Source: Poriferisodalis sp965208555
GTDB taxonomy: Bacteria; Actinomycetota; Acidimicrobiia; Acidimicrobiales; Poriferisodalaceae
Direction of reading: 5' to 3'
Length of the DNA stretch: 64,000 nucleotides
NCBI RefSeq assembly: GCF_965208555.1
Contig: NZ_OZ242342.1
Coordinates: 1,984,001 to 2,048,000 of the forward strand
Below are positions 1 through 10,356 of the stretch, piece by piece; positions within the stretch are counted from its first letter, which is position 1; every line of letters begins with the position of its first letter. The notes beneath the pieces are model-generated. The model was not told where the DNA came from. It did not search any database and saw nothing but the letters and a program-made list of their open reading frames with translations. The translations under genes and the position numbers were made by a program.

Positions 1-33
1 GCGTCGTACACGATTCCCCACGCGCCCGGCTTC

Positions 34-1464
34 GTGGCCAACGATGCGCCTCGCATCGTCACCGAGCGATTCGATCATGCCGACAGCTACACCCTCGAGC
101 GGTATCTGGCCACCGGCGGTTACGAGGGCTTGCGCGCCGCGCTCGAGCGCTCGCCGGCCGACGTCCACAGCGAAGTACGCGATGCCACCCTGCTCGGGCG
201 CGGCGGCGCCGGATTCCCGGCAGGCGTGAAGTGGGGTTTCTGCCCGCCAGGGGTGTGGCCCCGCTATCTCGTCGTGAACGGCGACGAGTCCGAGCCGGGC
301 ACCTACAAGGACCGCCTGCTGATGGAGCTGGACCCGCACCAGCTCATCGAGGGGTGCCTCATCGCTTGCTACGCGGTCGGGCTGTCGCAGTGCTTCCTGT
401 ACATCCGCGGCGAGATGGCCGTTGCGCAGGAGCGTGTGGCGCAGGCCCTCAATGAGGCCTACGACGCCGGCTGGGTGGGCCGCAATATCTGCGGCACCGA
501 CTTCTCGGTCGACATCGTGTTGCACTGGGGCGCCGGCGCGTATGTCGTCGGAGAGGAAACGGCCCTCATCGAGAGCCTGGAAGGCAATCGCGGCATGCCG
601 CGGCTCAAGCCCCCCTACTTCCCTGCGGCGATCGGGCTGTACGGCCAGCCGACCATCGTGAACAACGTCGAGACCCTGGCGAACCTGCCGTGGATCATGC
701 GCAATGGCGCTGCGGCATTCACGGCCATCGGCACGCCCACCTCGCCGGGCACGCGCATGATCGCGGTCAGCGGTCACGTTCAACGCCCCGGCGTGTACGA
801 GATCACCAACGGCACTACCACGTTCCGTGATCTCATCTATGGCGAGGACTACTGCGGCGGCCTGCGTCCCGGCCGGGAGCTGAAGGCGTTCGTGCCCGGC
901 GGCGGCTCAGCCCCGTGGTTCACCCCGGCACAGCTCGACCTTCCCTTCGAGGCCTCCGAAGTGGGCCCGCAGGGCTCGATGCTGGGCTCGGGCGCGGTGA
1001 TGGTGATGGACGACACCACCGACATCCCCGCCGCGGCGCTGACGTTGACCAAGTTCTATGCGCACGAGTCATGCGGCAAGTGCGTGCCGTGCCGGGAGGG
1101 GGCTACCTGGCTGGAGCGAGTGCTGCGGCGCGTGTGCGATGGCACGGGCACACCACGTGATCTCGAAGTGCTGCTCGAGGTCGGCGCTTCGATCAGCCCG
1201 GGAGACTTCCCTCACGCCGCGGTTCCCGAACGAGGCCTCGAGGCGAAGCCGTTCCCATACCAGATGACCACCATCTGCTTTGTGGGACCGTCCGCGTTCG
1301 CGCCTCTGCACTCGGCCATGACGTTGTTCCCCGAGGAGTTCGAGGCCCGGGTGGCCCCGAACGCGCATCTCGAGAACGGGCTGCTTGGCAGCCCAGCATC
1401 TGGCACCGGGCCGTCCCACGGCCCGGCATCAAGCTCGGTGTCGGAGGTGTCCATCCGTGTCTGA
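34..1464 (+). CDS. nuoF: NADH-quinone oxidoreductase subunit F (5' end uncertain)
   Basis: NuoF is the peripheral-arm subunit that binds NADH and FMN and carries Fe-S cluster N3. Visible motifs are the FMN/NADH loop GRGGAGF (residues 55-61), GAGAYVVGEETALIESLEG (nucleotide-binding region) and the N3 ligands ESCGKCVPC (Cys347, 350, 353), with the fourth Cys at about 415 in TTICFVG after a short family insertion. The C-terminus is a low-complexity Ser/Gly/Pro tail. The GTG at 34 has no ribosome-binding site and the frame stays open to the left edge, so the true start may lie outside the window. The stop overlaps the nuoG start. This is the only NADH-input subunit pair (with NuoG) seen in the window. 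Confidence 0.93.
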   Translation: MANDAPRIVTERFDHADSYTLERYLATGGYEGLRAALERSPADVHSEVRDATLLGRGGAGFPAGVKWGFCPPGVWPRYLVVNGDESEPGTYKDRLLMELDPHQLIEGCLIACYAVGLSQCFLYIRGEMAVAQERVAQALNEAYDAGWVGRNICGTDFSVDIVLHWGAGAYVVGEETALIESLEGNRGMPRLKPPYFPAAIGLYGQPTIVNNVETLANLPWIMRNGAAAFTAIGTPTSPGTRMIAVSGHVQRPGVYEITNGTTTFRDLIYGEDYCGGLRPGRELKAFVPGGGSAPWFTPAQLDLPFEASEVGPQGSMLGSGAVMVMDDTTDIPAAALTLTKFYAHESCGKCVPCREGATWLERVLRRVCDGTGTPRDLEVLLEVGASISPGDFPHAAVPERGLEAKPFPYQMTTICFVGPSAFAPLHSAMTLFPEEFEARVAPNAHLENGLLGSPASGTGPSHGPASSSVSEVSIRV

Positions 1465-3946
1465 CACAGCGCCTGCTGAAGCTGCACCGAGCACCGTCGA
1501 GGTGACGATCGACGGCGTTGCATTCGATGCACGACCGGGCGAACTCGTCATCGCAGCGGCGGAGCGTGCCGGAGTGCACATCCCGCGCTTCTGTTACCAC
1601 GAGCGGATGAGCTCGGTCGGCATGTGCCGCATGTGCCTTGTCGAGATCGACACCGGCCGCGGGCCTCAACTGCAGGCATCCTGCATGGTCCCGGTCTCAC
1701 CGCAGATGGTGGTGGACACCACCAGCGAGCGCACGCAGCGGGCGCAGGAGGGCGTGCTCGAGCTGCTGCTCATCAACCATCCGCTGGACTGCCCGGTCTG
1801 CGACAAGGGCGGCGAGTGCCCACTGCAGGACCAGACCATGGCCTACGGCCCGGGCGAGTCCAGGTTCGTGGAGGAAAAGCGGCACTTCCAAAAGCCCATC
1901 CCCATCTCCGACCTGGTCCACCTCGACCGGGAACGCTGCATCCTGTGCGACCGCTGCACCCGGTTCGCTGACGAGGTTGCGGGCGATCCGCTCATCGACT
2001 TCACCGAGCGCGGCAACGAGACCCAGGTGCTCACCTTCCCCGGCGAGCCCTTCTCGTCGTACTTCTCGGGCAACACGGTCCAGATCTGCCCCGTCGGCGC
2101 GCTCACCGCAGCGCCCTACCGCTTCAAAGCGCGGCCGTGGGACCTTGTCGAGACAGAATCCACCTGCACGACGTGCGCCGTGGGCTGCCGGATCGCAGTT
2201 CAGTCGACTCGCAACGAACTGGTGCGCTATCTCGGTGTCGACATCGACCCGGTCAACCATGGCTGGCTGTGCGACAAGGGCCGCTTCGCTTTCGGCTCGG
2301 TGGCGAGCCCAGACCGGGTGACGACGCCGCTGCAGGCCCGCACGCCGCCGGGCACTACTTCGGACCTCTCCGACGATGAGCCGCTGCGTCGTTTCCAGCC
2401 GACCGACTGGGCGAGCGCGCTCGCTGCGGTGACCGCCGCGGTGACGGCGGCCCGGCCGGGCGCGATTGCCGTGCTCGGCGGTGCTCGCGGCACCAACGAG
2501 GATGCCTATGCGTGGTCGAAGCTGGCCCGCACGGTGCTGCAGACGGACCATGTCGACGCCCAGCTCGGCGATGGGCTGCCCGCTGAGCTGGTGGTGGGCC
2601 TGCCGGCGGCAACCATCGATGAGGCGTGCAGCGCCGACACGACACTGCTGGTGTGCGGCGACCTTCGCGAGGAGCTGCCCGTCCTGCATCTGCGCTTGCG
2701 CGGTGCGGCGCGAGCGGGCACCACTCGCTTGGTCGAGATTGCCCCGACCACAACGGGCCTGACCCGCAGCGCTGCGCGGAGCGAGCAGTGCCGCGGCGGC
2801 GAGGCCGCGTCGGTGCTGCGAAGCCTGCTCGACGGCGATGACCCCCTGGCCGACGAACTGGCGGCCGGGTCGGTGGTGGTGGTGCTCGGCCGTTCGTCGG
2901 TGTCGGAGTCGGCCGAAGCAGCGGCCGAGGCGGCCTCGGTCATCAGTGCCCGCGTCCCCCACGCCCGCTTCCTCGTCGCCGCACGGCGGGGCAACGTCCG
3001 CGGCGCGCTCGACATGGGTCTGGCGCCGGGGCTGCTGCCCGGTCGGGCACTGAGCGCCAGCCCGCCGCGCGAGCTTGCGGATGCGTGGGGCGAACTGCCC
3101 AGTGAACGCGGGCACGACGCAACGGGAATACTCGCGGCAGCCGCTGCCGGAGAGATCGACGTGCTGTTCCTGCTCGGCGCGGATCCGCTGACCGATTTCC
3201 CCGACAGCATGCTGGCTCGCCTCGGCGTGTCCGGCGCGGGCACCGTCGTGGCGGTGGATTCGTTCGTAAGCCAATCGACGGCGGAGGCCGACATCGTGCT
3301 GCCGGCTGCGGTGTTCGGGGAGAAGTCGGGCACCACGACCAACCTGGAGGGACGCGTCTCAGCCGTCGGCGAGCTGGTGACTGCGCCGGGCTCGGCCCGT
3401 CCCGACTGGATGATCGCGGCCGAGCTGGCGGTGCTCTGCGGCGGCGACCTCGGGTTCCTCTCCGTCGATGAGATCACTGCCGAGATTGCCGCTGTGTGTG
3501 CCAGCCACGCAGCCGCGCGTGGACCTGCGCTGGCCGCTGACGGCGTGCTGGCATCGGGGGCGGCCTTCAAGCCCGAGTTCCCGGCTGAGCAGGTCGCGCC
3601 GCCCCACGATGCGTACGGCCTCCGCTTGATCGCCAGCCGCAAACTCTACGACGGCGGGGTGACGGTGGGCCAGACGCCGGCGCTGGCGTCGCTGGAGGCG
3701 GACACGCTCCTGCGCGTGCATCCGGTGGATCTGGAGCGGGTCGGAGTCGAGTCGGGCACTGAGGTCGAGGTTCACTCCGAGCGCGGCGCGCTGCGGCTGC
3801 CGATCGTGGCTGATGCCGATGTCGCACGCGGCAACGTCGTGGTGATGTTCCCGTCGTCTCACATCGACGTAGGCGCGTTGATCGACGCGACAGCGCCGGT
3901 CACGGACGTGCGCATCGAGACTCGCGGTGGCGAGGGGTCAAGATGA
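1457..3946 (+). CDS. nuoG: NADH-quinone oxidoreductase subunit G
   Basis: NuoG carries the Fe-S chain from NuoF towards NuoI. The GTG start at 1457 is chosen because GGAGGTG lies about 7 nt upstream; the longer open frame from 1385 would have no such site. The N-terminal [2Fe-2S] domain has Cys46 and the MCRMC motif. It is followed by the His-Cys cluster region (HPLDCPVC, GGECPLQ), a CILCDRC...CPVGAL cluster, and CTTCAVGC with a distant WLCDKG. That last set would be the ligands of the extra cluster N7, so N7 appears to be present. A molybdopterin-oxidoreductase-like domain fills the rest, for 829 aa in total. It overlaps nuoF by 8 nt and nuoH by 4 nt (ATGA). Confidence 0.95.
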   Translation: MSDTAPAEAAPSTVEVTIDGVAFDARPGELVIAAAERAGVHIPRFCYHERMSSVGMCRMCLVEIDTGRGPQLQASCMVPVSPQMVVDTTSERTQRAQEGVLELLLINHPLDCPVCDKGGECPLQDQTMAYGPGESRFVEEKRHFQKPIPISDLVHLDRERCILCDRCTRFADEVAGDPLIDFTERGNETQVLTFPGEPFSSYFSGNTVQICPVGALTAAPYRFKARPWDLVETESTCTTCAVGCRIAVQSTRNELVRYLGVDIDPVNHGWLCDKGRFAFGSVASPDRVTTPLQARTPPGTTSDLSDDEPLRRFQPTDWASALAAVTAAVTAARPGAIAVLGGARGTNEDAYAWSKLARTVLQTDHVDAQLGDGLPAELVVGLPAATIDEACSADTTLLVCGDLREELPVLHLRLRGAARAGTTRLVEIAPTTTGLTRSAARSEQCRGGEAASVLRSLLDGDDPLADELAAGSVVVVLGRSSVSESAEAAAEAASVISARVPHARFLVAARRGNVRGALDMGLAPGLLPGRALSASPPRELADAWGELPSERGHDATGILAAAAAGEIDVLFLLGADPLTDFPDSMLARLGVSGAGTVVAVDSFVSQSTAEADIVLPAAVFGEKSGTTTNLEGRVSAVGELVTAPGSARPDWMIAAELAVLCGGDLGFLSVDEITAEIAAVCASHAAARGPALAADGVLASGAAFKPEFPAEQVAPPHDAYGLRLIASRKLYDGGVTVGQTPALASLEADTLLRVHPVDLERVGVESGTEVEVHSERGALRLPIVADADVARGNVVVMFPSSHIDVGALIDATAPVTDVRIETRGGEGSR

Positions 3947-5187
3947 CCGGTGATCCGCTCTTTGCTGATGGAGTCGACTGGGGCGACATCGGCATCATGG
4001 GCGTCAAAGTGCTGGTGGCGTTCGCTGCCTTGTTGGTCGCCACCATGTTCATGATCTGGTTCGAGCGCAAGCTGATCTCGGACATGCAGCACCGCATCGG
4101 GCCCAACGTGGCCGGGCCATGGGGCCTGCTGCAGGCTTTCGCCGACGGCGTGAAGTTCTTCTTCAAGGAAGACCTGCGCCCGGCCAATGCCGACCCGCTC
4201 GTCTTCCGGCTGGCGCCGTACATCTCGGCGGTCACCGCGTTCGTCGCCTTCGCCATCGTGCCGATCGGCGGCGTGTTCACGAACCCTGCGTCGTCGCCGC
4301 CCGGGACTCGCAGCGGCACGGTCACGCTGTTCGGCAAGGAGACCATCCTGCAGGTGGCCGATCCGCCGGTCGGCATCCTGCTGCTGCTCGCGATGTCCTC
4401 GGTCGCCGTCTATGGCGTCATGCTGGCGGGCTGGTCGTCGGGGTCGAAGTACCCGCTCATCGGGTCGGTTCGGGCCTCGGCGCAGGCCATCTCGTATGAG
4501 GCCGCGCTGGGCATGGCTGTGGTCGCGGCGGTGATCGTGACCGGCTCCCTGTCCACCCAGCACATCGTGGCGGACCAGGCGGGCGGCATCGGCAACTGGT
4601 TGATCCTGACGACCGGCATCGTGCCGTTCTTTGTCTTTCTCATCGCTGCCACTGCTGAGCTGAACCGGCCGCCGTTCGATCTCGTCGAAGCCGAGCAGGA
4701 GCTGGTGGGCGGCTTTCACACCGAGTACTCCTCGATTCGCTTCGCGTTGTTCTTCCTGGCCGAGTTCATGAACGTCATCACGATGTCGGCGATCATGGTG
4801 ACGCTGTTCTTCGGCGGCCCGGCAGGACCCGTCTTCTTCGGCCTGACGTGGCTGTGGCCCACCGTGTGGTTCCTGGTGAAGGTGCTCGCCTTCCTGTTCG
4901 TGTTCGTGTGGTTCCGGGCCACGCTGCCCCGCCTGCGTTACGACCAGCTGATGTCGCTGGGATGGAAGGTGCTCATCCCCCTGATGCTGTTCTGGCTGAT
5001 GTTCTTGGGCCTGCGGCAACTGGTCGCCGACCAGGAAGGCTGGAACCTGGTGCAACAACTGGTGGTGACGCTGGTCATCAGCGCTGCGGCGTTCGCGCTG
5101 GGATGGGCGCTGCTGGCAGCAGCCCTGCGGGCCGCCAAACGTCGGGTCGACGACGTCGACGAAGGTCTCGAAGTAGGGGGAGGCTGA
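3943..5187 (+). CDS. nuoH: NADH-quinone oxidoreductase subunit H (copy 1)
   Basis: NuoH is the membrane subunit that forms the quinone chamber and joins the peripheral and membrane arms. The 414-aa protein is hydrophobic throughout, with family motifs FERKLISDMQHRIGPN near the N-terminus and TAELNRPPFDLVEAEQELVGGFHTEYS in the middle, the acidic quinone-site loop. The start ATG overlaps the nuoG stop as ATGA and the stop overlaps the nuoI start. The charged C-terminal tail (RRVDDVDEGLEVGGG) is longer than in the second copy at 24867. A second, clearly diverged nuoH lies in the other nuo operon, so the two are paralogues and not an assembly duplication. Confidence 0.95.
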   Translation: MTGDPLFADGVDWGDIGIMGVKVLVAFAALLVATMFMIWFERKLISDMQHRIGPNVAGPWGLLQAFADGVKFFFKEDLRPANADPLVFRLAPYISAVTAFVAFAIVPIGGVFTNPASSPPGTRSGTVTLFGKETILQVADPPVGILLLLAMSSVAVYGVMLAGWSSGSKYPLIGSVRASAQAISYEAALGMAVVAAVIVTGSLSTQHIVADQAGGIGNWLILTTGIVPFFVFLIAATAELNRPPFDLVEAEQELVGGFHTEYSSIRFALFFLAEFMNVITMSAIMVTLFFGGPAGPVFFGLTWLWPTVWFLVKVLAFLFVFVWFRATLPRLRYDQLMSLGWKVLIPLMLFWLMFLGLRQLVADQEGWNLVQQLVVTLVISAAAFALGWALLAAALRAAKRRVDDVDEGLEVGGG

Positions 5188-5861
5188 TGGGCTACCTCGA
5201 CGGCTTCAAGGTCACGTTCGGCAAGCTCTTCGGCGAGCGAGTCACCACCGAGTACCCGCATGAGAAGCGACCGAAGCCGCCGCGTTTCCATGGCCGCCAT
5301 GTGCTCAACCGCTACCCCGACGGCATGGAGAAGTGCATCGGGTGCGAGCTGTGCGCAGGCGTGTGCCCGGCCCGCTGCATCTACGTCCGCGGGGCCGACA
5401 ACTCGCCCGACGACCCGGTGTCGCCGGGGGAGCGCTTCGGCTACGTCTACGAGATCAACTACCTGCGCTGCATCCACTGCGACCTATGCGTGGAAGCCTG
5501 CCCGACCGAGGCCATCACCGAGACGAAGGTCTTCGAGTTCAGTTTCCCGACCCGCCGCGACGCCATCTACACCAAGGACGAGCTGCTCACCGACGAAGAT
5601 GGCCGCCCCCGCCGCCAGCCGTGGGAGCTGTGGCACGACGGCGACGACGAGCACACCTCTGGCTGGATGCGGGCCACCTCGCCATCCGGCCAGCCCGACT
5701 ACGAGGGCCGCGTGGGCTGGAGCGGCGAGCTGGGCTACGGCGTACGAGCGCCCGAGCAGGGCCAGCACGCCGACTACGACGCCGACGCTGCCGAGAGCGA
5801 CGACGAATCCGCCGGCGTCGAAGAGCACTCCCACACGCCCGCGACGGGAGACCATCACTGA
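5187..5861 (+). CDS. nuoI: NADH-quinone oxidoreductase subunit I (copy 1)
   Basis: NuoI is the ferredoxin-like subunit carrying clusters N6a and N6b, which feed cluster N2. Two complete CxxCxxCxxxCP motifs are visible: Cys50, 53, 56 and 60, and Cys95, 98, 101 and 105. The ATG at 5187 is chosen because GGGGGAGG lies about 4 nt upstream and it overlaps the nuoH stop (TGATG). Upstream in-frame starts would lie inside nuoH. At 224 aa it is longer than the core family because of an acidic, His-containing C-terminal tail (residues about 185-224) of unknown role. The stop overlaps the nuoJ start. Confidence 0.95.
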   Translation: MGYLDGFKVTFGKLFGERVTTEYPHEKRPKPPRFHGRHVLNRYPDGMEKCIGCELCAGVCPARCIYVRGADNSPDDPVSPGERFGYVYEINYLRCIHCDLCVEACPTEAITETKVFEFSFPTRRDAIYTKDELLTDEDGRPRRQPWELWHDGDDEHTSGWMRATSPSGQPDYEGRVGWSGELGYGVRAPEQGQHADYDADAAESDDESAGVEEHSHTPATGDHH

Positions 5862-6472
5862 TGGTCGAGGTGGTGGTGTTCGCGATCGCCGGCGCCGCGT
5901 GCCTTGTCGGCGCGGTCGGCGTGGTGCTGTCGCGCAACCCGGTGCATGCAGCGCTCATGCTGGTGATGACGCTGTTCGGCATTGCGGTGCTGTTCGTCGC
6001 GCAGCAGGCGCACTTCATCGCCGCCGTGCAGGTCATCGTGTACGCCGGCGCCATCGTGGTGCTGTTCCTGTTCGTCATCATGCTGCTGGGCGTGGACCGG
6101 GCCGCCGAGCTCTCGCTGGGCTCCTTGCCGGCCCAGCGATGGACCGCAGCCGCCTTCGGCCTCGGCGGTGCCGCCGTGCTGGTGTGGCTGGTTGCGGCCG
6201 TGGACCGGATCTTCAAGGGCGCTCGTTCGTACGAGATTGAGCAGCTCGGTATCGCCGGGGCCGACGCCGACGCTGCGGCCGCGGACTACGTCACCGATGT
6301 CAGCGCGATCGCCAGGTCGCTGTTCTCCGACTACGTGTACGCATTCGAGCTGACATCGCTGTTGCTCATCGTGGCGGTCATCGGCACGGTGATTTTGGCT
6401 CGGCGCAGCGGGTACGGCGGCCATCCGCCGTCGGCTGAGCGCACTCAGGCGCCGGAGGAGGCACGCCAGTGA
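5861..6472 (+). CDS. nuoJ: NADH-quinone oxidoreductase subunit J (copy 1)
   Basis: NuoJ is a small membrane-arm subunit with about five transmembrane helices next to NuoH, A and K. The ATG at 5861 overlaps the nuoI stop (TGATG). The conserved region RNPVHAALMLVMTLFGIAV and the following QVIVYAGAIVVLFLFVIMLLG, which includes the pi-bulge helix, are typical. There is an inter-helix loop of about 60 residues around residues 100-160, then a last helix and a polar tail. The protein is 203 aa. It overlaps nuoK by 4 nt (GTGA). Confidence 0.93.
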   Translation: MVEVVVFAIAGAACLVGAVGVVLSRNPVHAALMLVMTLFGIAVLFVAQQAHFIAAVQVIVYAGAIVVLFLFVIMLLGVDRAAELSLGSLPAQRWTAAAFGLGGAAVLVWLVAAVDRIFKGARSYEIEQLGIAGADADAAAADYVTDVSAIARSLFSDYVYAFELTSLLLIVAVIGTVILARRSGYGGHPPSAERTQAPEEARQ

Positions 6473-6783
6473 GCGGCCTTGAGGTGACGACCGGCTGGTA
6501 CCTGACGCTGGGGGCGATGCTGTTCCTCATCGGCGGCACGGGCCTGCTGGTGCGGCGCAACCCGCTGATCATGCTCATGTGCGTCGAGCTGATGCTCAAC
6601 GGCGTCAATCTCAGCTTCATTGCCTTCGCTGACCGTTTCGGCGACGTGCATGGGCACACGGTGGTGCTCTTCGTCTTGGTCGTGGCGGCGGCCGAGGTGG
6701 TGGTCGGTCTCGGTCTGGTGGTGGCGGTGCTGCGCGCCTCGCCTCGTGCGACAGCGGACGATCTGTCGGCCCTGAAGGGCTGA
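6469..6783 (+). CDS. nuoK: NADH-quinone oxidoreductase subunit K (copy 1)
   Basis: NuoK is a three-helix membrane subunit homologous to MrpC. The 104-aa protein shows the family core GLLVRRNPLIMLMCVELMLNGVNL, which includes the glutamate in the second helix needed for proton translocation in characterised homologues, and a second acidic residue in AAAEVVVGLGLVV. The GTG start overlaps the nuoJ stop, consistent with translational coupling. nuoL follows after 4 nt. Confidence 0.94.
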   Translation: MSGLEVTTGWYLTLGAMLFLIGGTGLLVRRNPLIMLMCVELMLNGVNLSFIAFADRFGDVHGHTVVLFVLVVAAAEVVVGLGLVVAVLRASPRATADDLSALKG

Positions 6784-6787
6784 ACCC

Positions 6788-8692
6788 ATGGTCGAACTGG
6801 TATGGCTCATCCCCGCGCTGCCCCTCGCCGGGTTCGCCGTGCTCCTGCTGGCGGGGCCTCGCCTGGGCGAGCCCCGGGCCGGCTGGCTGGCCACGGCTGC
6901 CAGTGCCGGGTCGTTCCTGTTCACGCTCGTCACGTTCGGCGGGCTGCTGGGGCTCGACAGCACGCCTGGCGGTGCCGGCGGCCGCGGCGGGCGCTGGTTC
7001 ACCTCGACGCTGTTCGAGTGGATGCCGATCGGCGGCCTGGAGGTGGACGCCGCGCTGCTGGTGGACCCGCTGTCGATGACGATGGCGCTGTTCGTGACCG
7101 GCGTGGGCACGCTCATCCACCTGTACTCGGTCGGCTACATGCACGGCGACCCGAAGTACTCCAAGTTCTTCCTGTACCTCAACCTGTTCCTGTTCTCGAT
7201 GCTCATGCTGGTGCTGGGCGACAACCTCGTAGTCACCTTCCTGGGCTGGGAAGGCGTGGGCACCTGCTCGTATTTGCTCATCTCGTTCTGGCACGAGCGG
7301 CCCACCGCGGCCACTGCCGGGAAAAAGGCGTTCGTCACCAACCGCATCGGCGACTTCGGCTTCATGGTGGCCACGTTCCTGCTGTGGACGACGCTCGGCA
7401 CGGTGTCCTACGCCGGTATCGCAGCGGCATCCGGCGACCTGGCAAGCGGCACCGCCACGGCTGTAGCGCTGCTTCTGCTGCTTGCTGCCGCTGGAAAATC
7501 GGCGCAGCTCCCGCTCTACGTCTGGCTGCCCGACGCCATGGAGGGCCCGACGCCGGTTTCGGCCATGGTGCACGCGGCCACGATGGTCACCGCCGGCGTG
7601 TACCTGCTGGTGCGGCTCAACCCGGTGCTGGACCAGTCGAAATCGGCGCTGTTGGTCATCGCCATCGTCGGTGCTGCCACTGCGTTGTTTGCGGCACTGG
7701 CCGCGGTAGCGCAGCACGACATCAAACGAGTACTGGCCTACTCGACGGTCAGCCAGCTCGGCTACATGTTCCTGGCGATCGGCTCGGAAGCGTACGTGGC
7801 GGCCATCTTCCACGTCGTCACCCACGCCTTCTTCAAGGGGCTGCTGTTCTTGGGATCCGGCTCGGTCATCCACGGCCTCGGCGATGAGCAGGACATGCGT
7901 CGCATGGGCGGTCTGCGGCTGCTCATGCCCGTCACCGCCGTCACGTTCATCGTGGGATGGCTGGCGATTGCCGGCGTGCCGCCGCTGTCGGGTTTCTGGT
8001 CGAAGGATGAGATTTTGCTGGCAGCGTGGGAGCAGCCCGACATAGGCAAGCTGCTGTGGGCCGTGGGCCTCGTCACAGCCTTGCTGACCGCCTACTACAT
8101 GAGCCGCCAGACCTTCCTGGTGTTCTTCGGGGGCCAGCGCTGGGACGACAGCGCCCACCCGCACGAGTCACCGCCGACCATGACGCTGCCGCTCGTGCTG
8201 CTGGCAGGCGCGGCGGCCATCGGCGGCATCATGAACCTGCCGCTGGTGGGTGACTGGCTGGTGCTCGAACATTTCCTGGAGCCGGTGCTGGCCCACGAGC
8301 ACGAATTCAAGAGCGATACCTGGCAGAAGGTGCTCTTCGCATTCGTGGCGGTACTCGCAGCGCTGATCGGCATAGCGATCGCCGTTGCGGCATGGCTGCG
8401 CTCGCGTATCCCGACTGACAAGCTCGAGCCCGCGCTGCTGCAGAACGTCTTCTACGTCGACGCGACCATTTCCAACTTCGTGGGCGGCCCCGGCACCAAG
8501 GCGTTCGAGGCCGCTGCAACCGCTGACCGGCGCTTCGTCGACGGCGCCGTCAACGGCGTTGCGCGGCTGGTGCGAATGCTCGGCGAAGCTGTACGCCCGC
8601 TGCAGTCGGGCTACCTGCGGCACTACGCGTCGGGCGTCGCCGTCGGCGCGATCATCCTCGTCATCTGGCTCGCGCTGCGGGGCGTCTCGTAG
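6788..8692 (+). CDS. nuoL: NADH-quinone oxidoreductase subunit L (copy 1)
   Basis: NuoL is the distal antiporter-like proton pump of the membrane arm. The 634-aa protein shows the family landmarks FLGWEGVGTCSYLLI (helix with the key Glu), SAQLPLYVWLPDAMEGPTPVSA, and HAFFKGLLFLGSGSVIH (broken-helix lysine region), and ends with the long lateral helix and a last membrane segment. The start lies 4 nt after nuoK and the stop 2 nt before nuoM. The paralogue at 27374 is 90 residues longer because of a loop insertion that this copy lacks. Confidence 0.95.
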   Translation: MVELVWLIPALPLAGFAVLLLAGPRLGEPRAGWLATAASAGSFLFTLVTFGGLLGLDSTPGGAGGRGGRWFTSTLFEWMPIGGLEVDAALLVDPLSMTMALFVTGVGTLIHLYSVGYMHGDPKYSKFFLYLNLFLFSMLMLVLGDNLVVTFLGWEGVGTCSYLLISFWHERPTAATAGKKAFVTNRIGDFGFMVATFLLWTTLGTVSYAGIAAASGDLASGTATAVALLLLLAAAGKSAQLPLYVWLPDAMEGPTPVSAMVHAATMVTAGVYLLVRLNPVLDQSKSALLVIAIVGAATALFAALAAVAQHDIKRVLAYSTVSQLGYMFLAIGSEAYVAAIFHVVTHAFFKGLLFLGSGSVIHGLGDEQDMRRMGGLRLLMPVTAVTFIVGWLAIAGVPPLSGFWSKDEILLAAWEQPDIGKLLWAVGLVTALLTAYYMSRQTFLVFFGGQRWDDSAHPHESPPTMTLPLVLLAGAAAIGGIMNLPLVGDWLVLEHFLEPVLAHEHEFKSDTWQKVLFAFVAVLAALIGIAIAVAAWLRSRIPTDKLEPALLQNVFYVDATISNFVGGPGTKAFEAAATADRRFVDGAVNGVARLVRMLGEAVRPLQSGYLRHYASGVAVGAIILVIWLALRGVS

Positions 8693-8694
8693 CC

Positions 8695-10355
<1,661 letters not shown>

Positions 10356-10356
<1 letters not shown>

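Noticed and set aside
1697..3274. Long open frame on the minus strand inside nuoG
   Set aside because: It is antisense to a confirmed gene in GC-rich DNA; the composition is Arg/His-rich noise without motifs. The same applies to the large minus-strand frames under nuoL, nuoM and nuoN in both operons.
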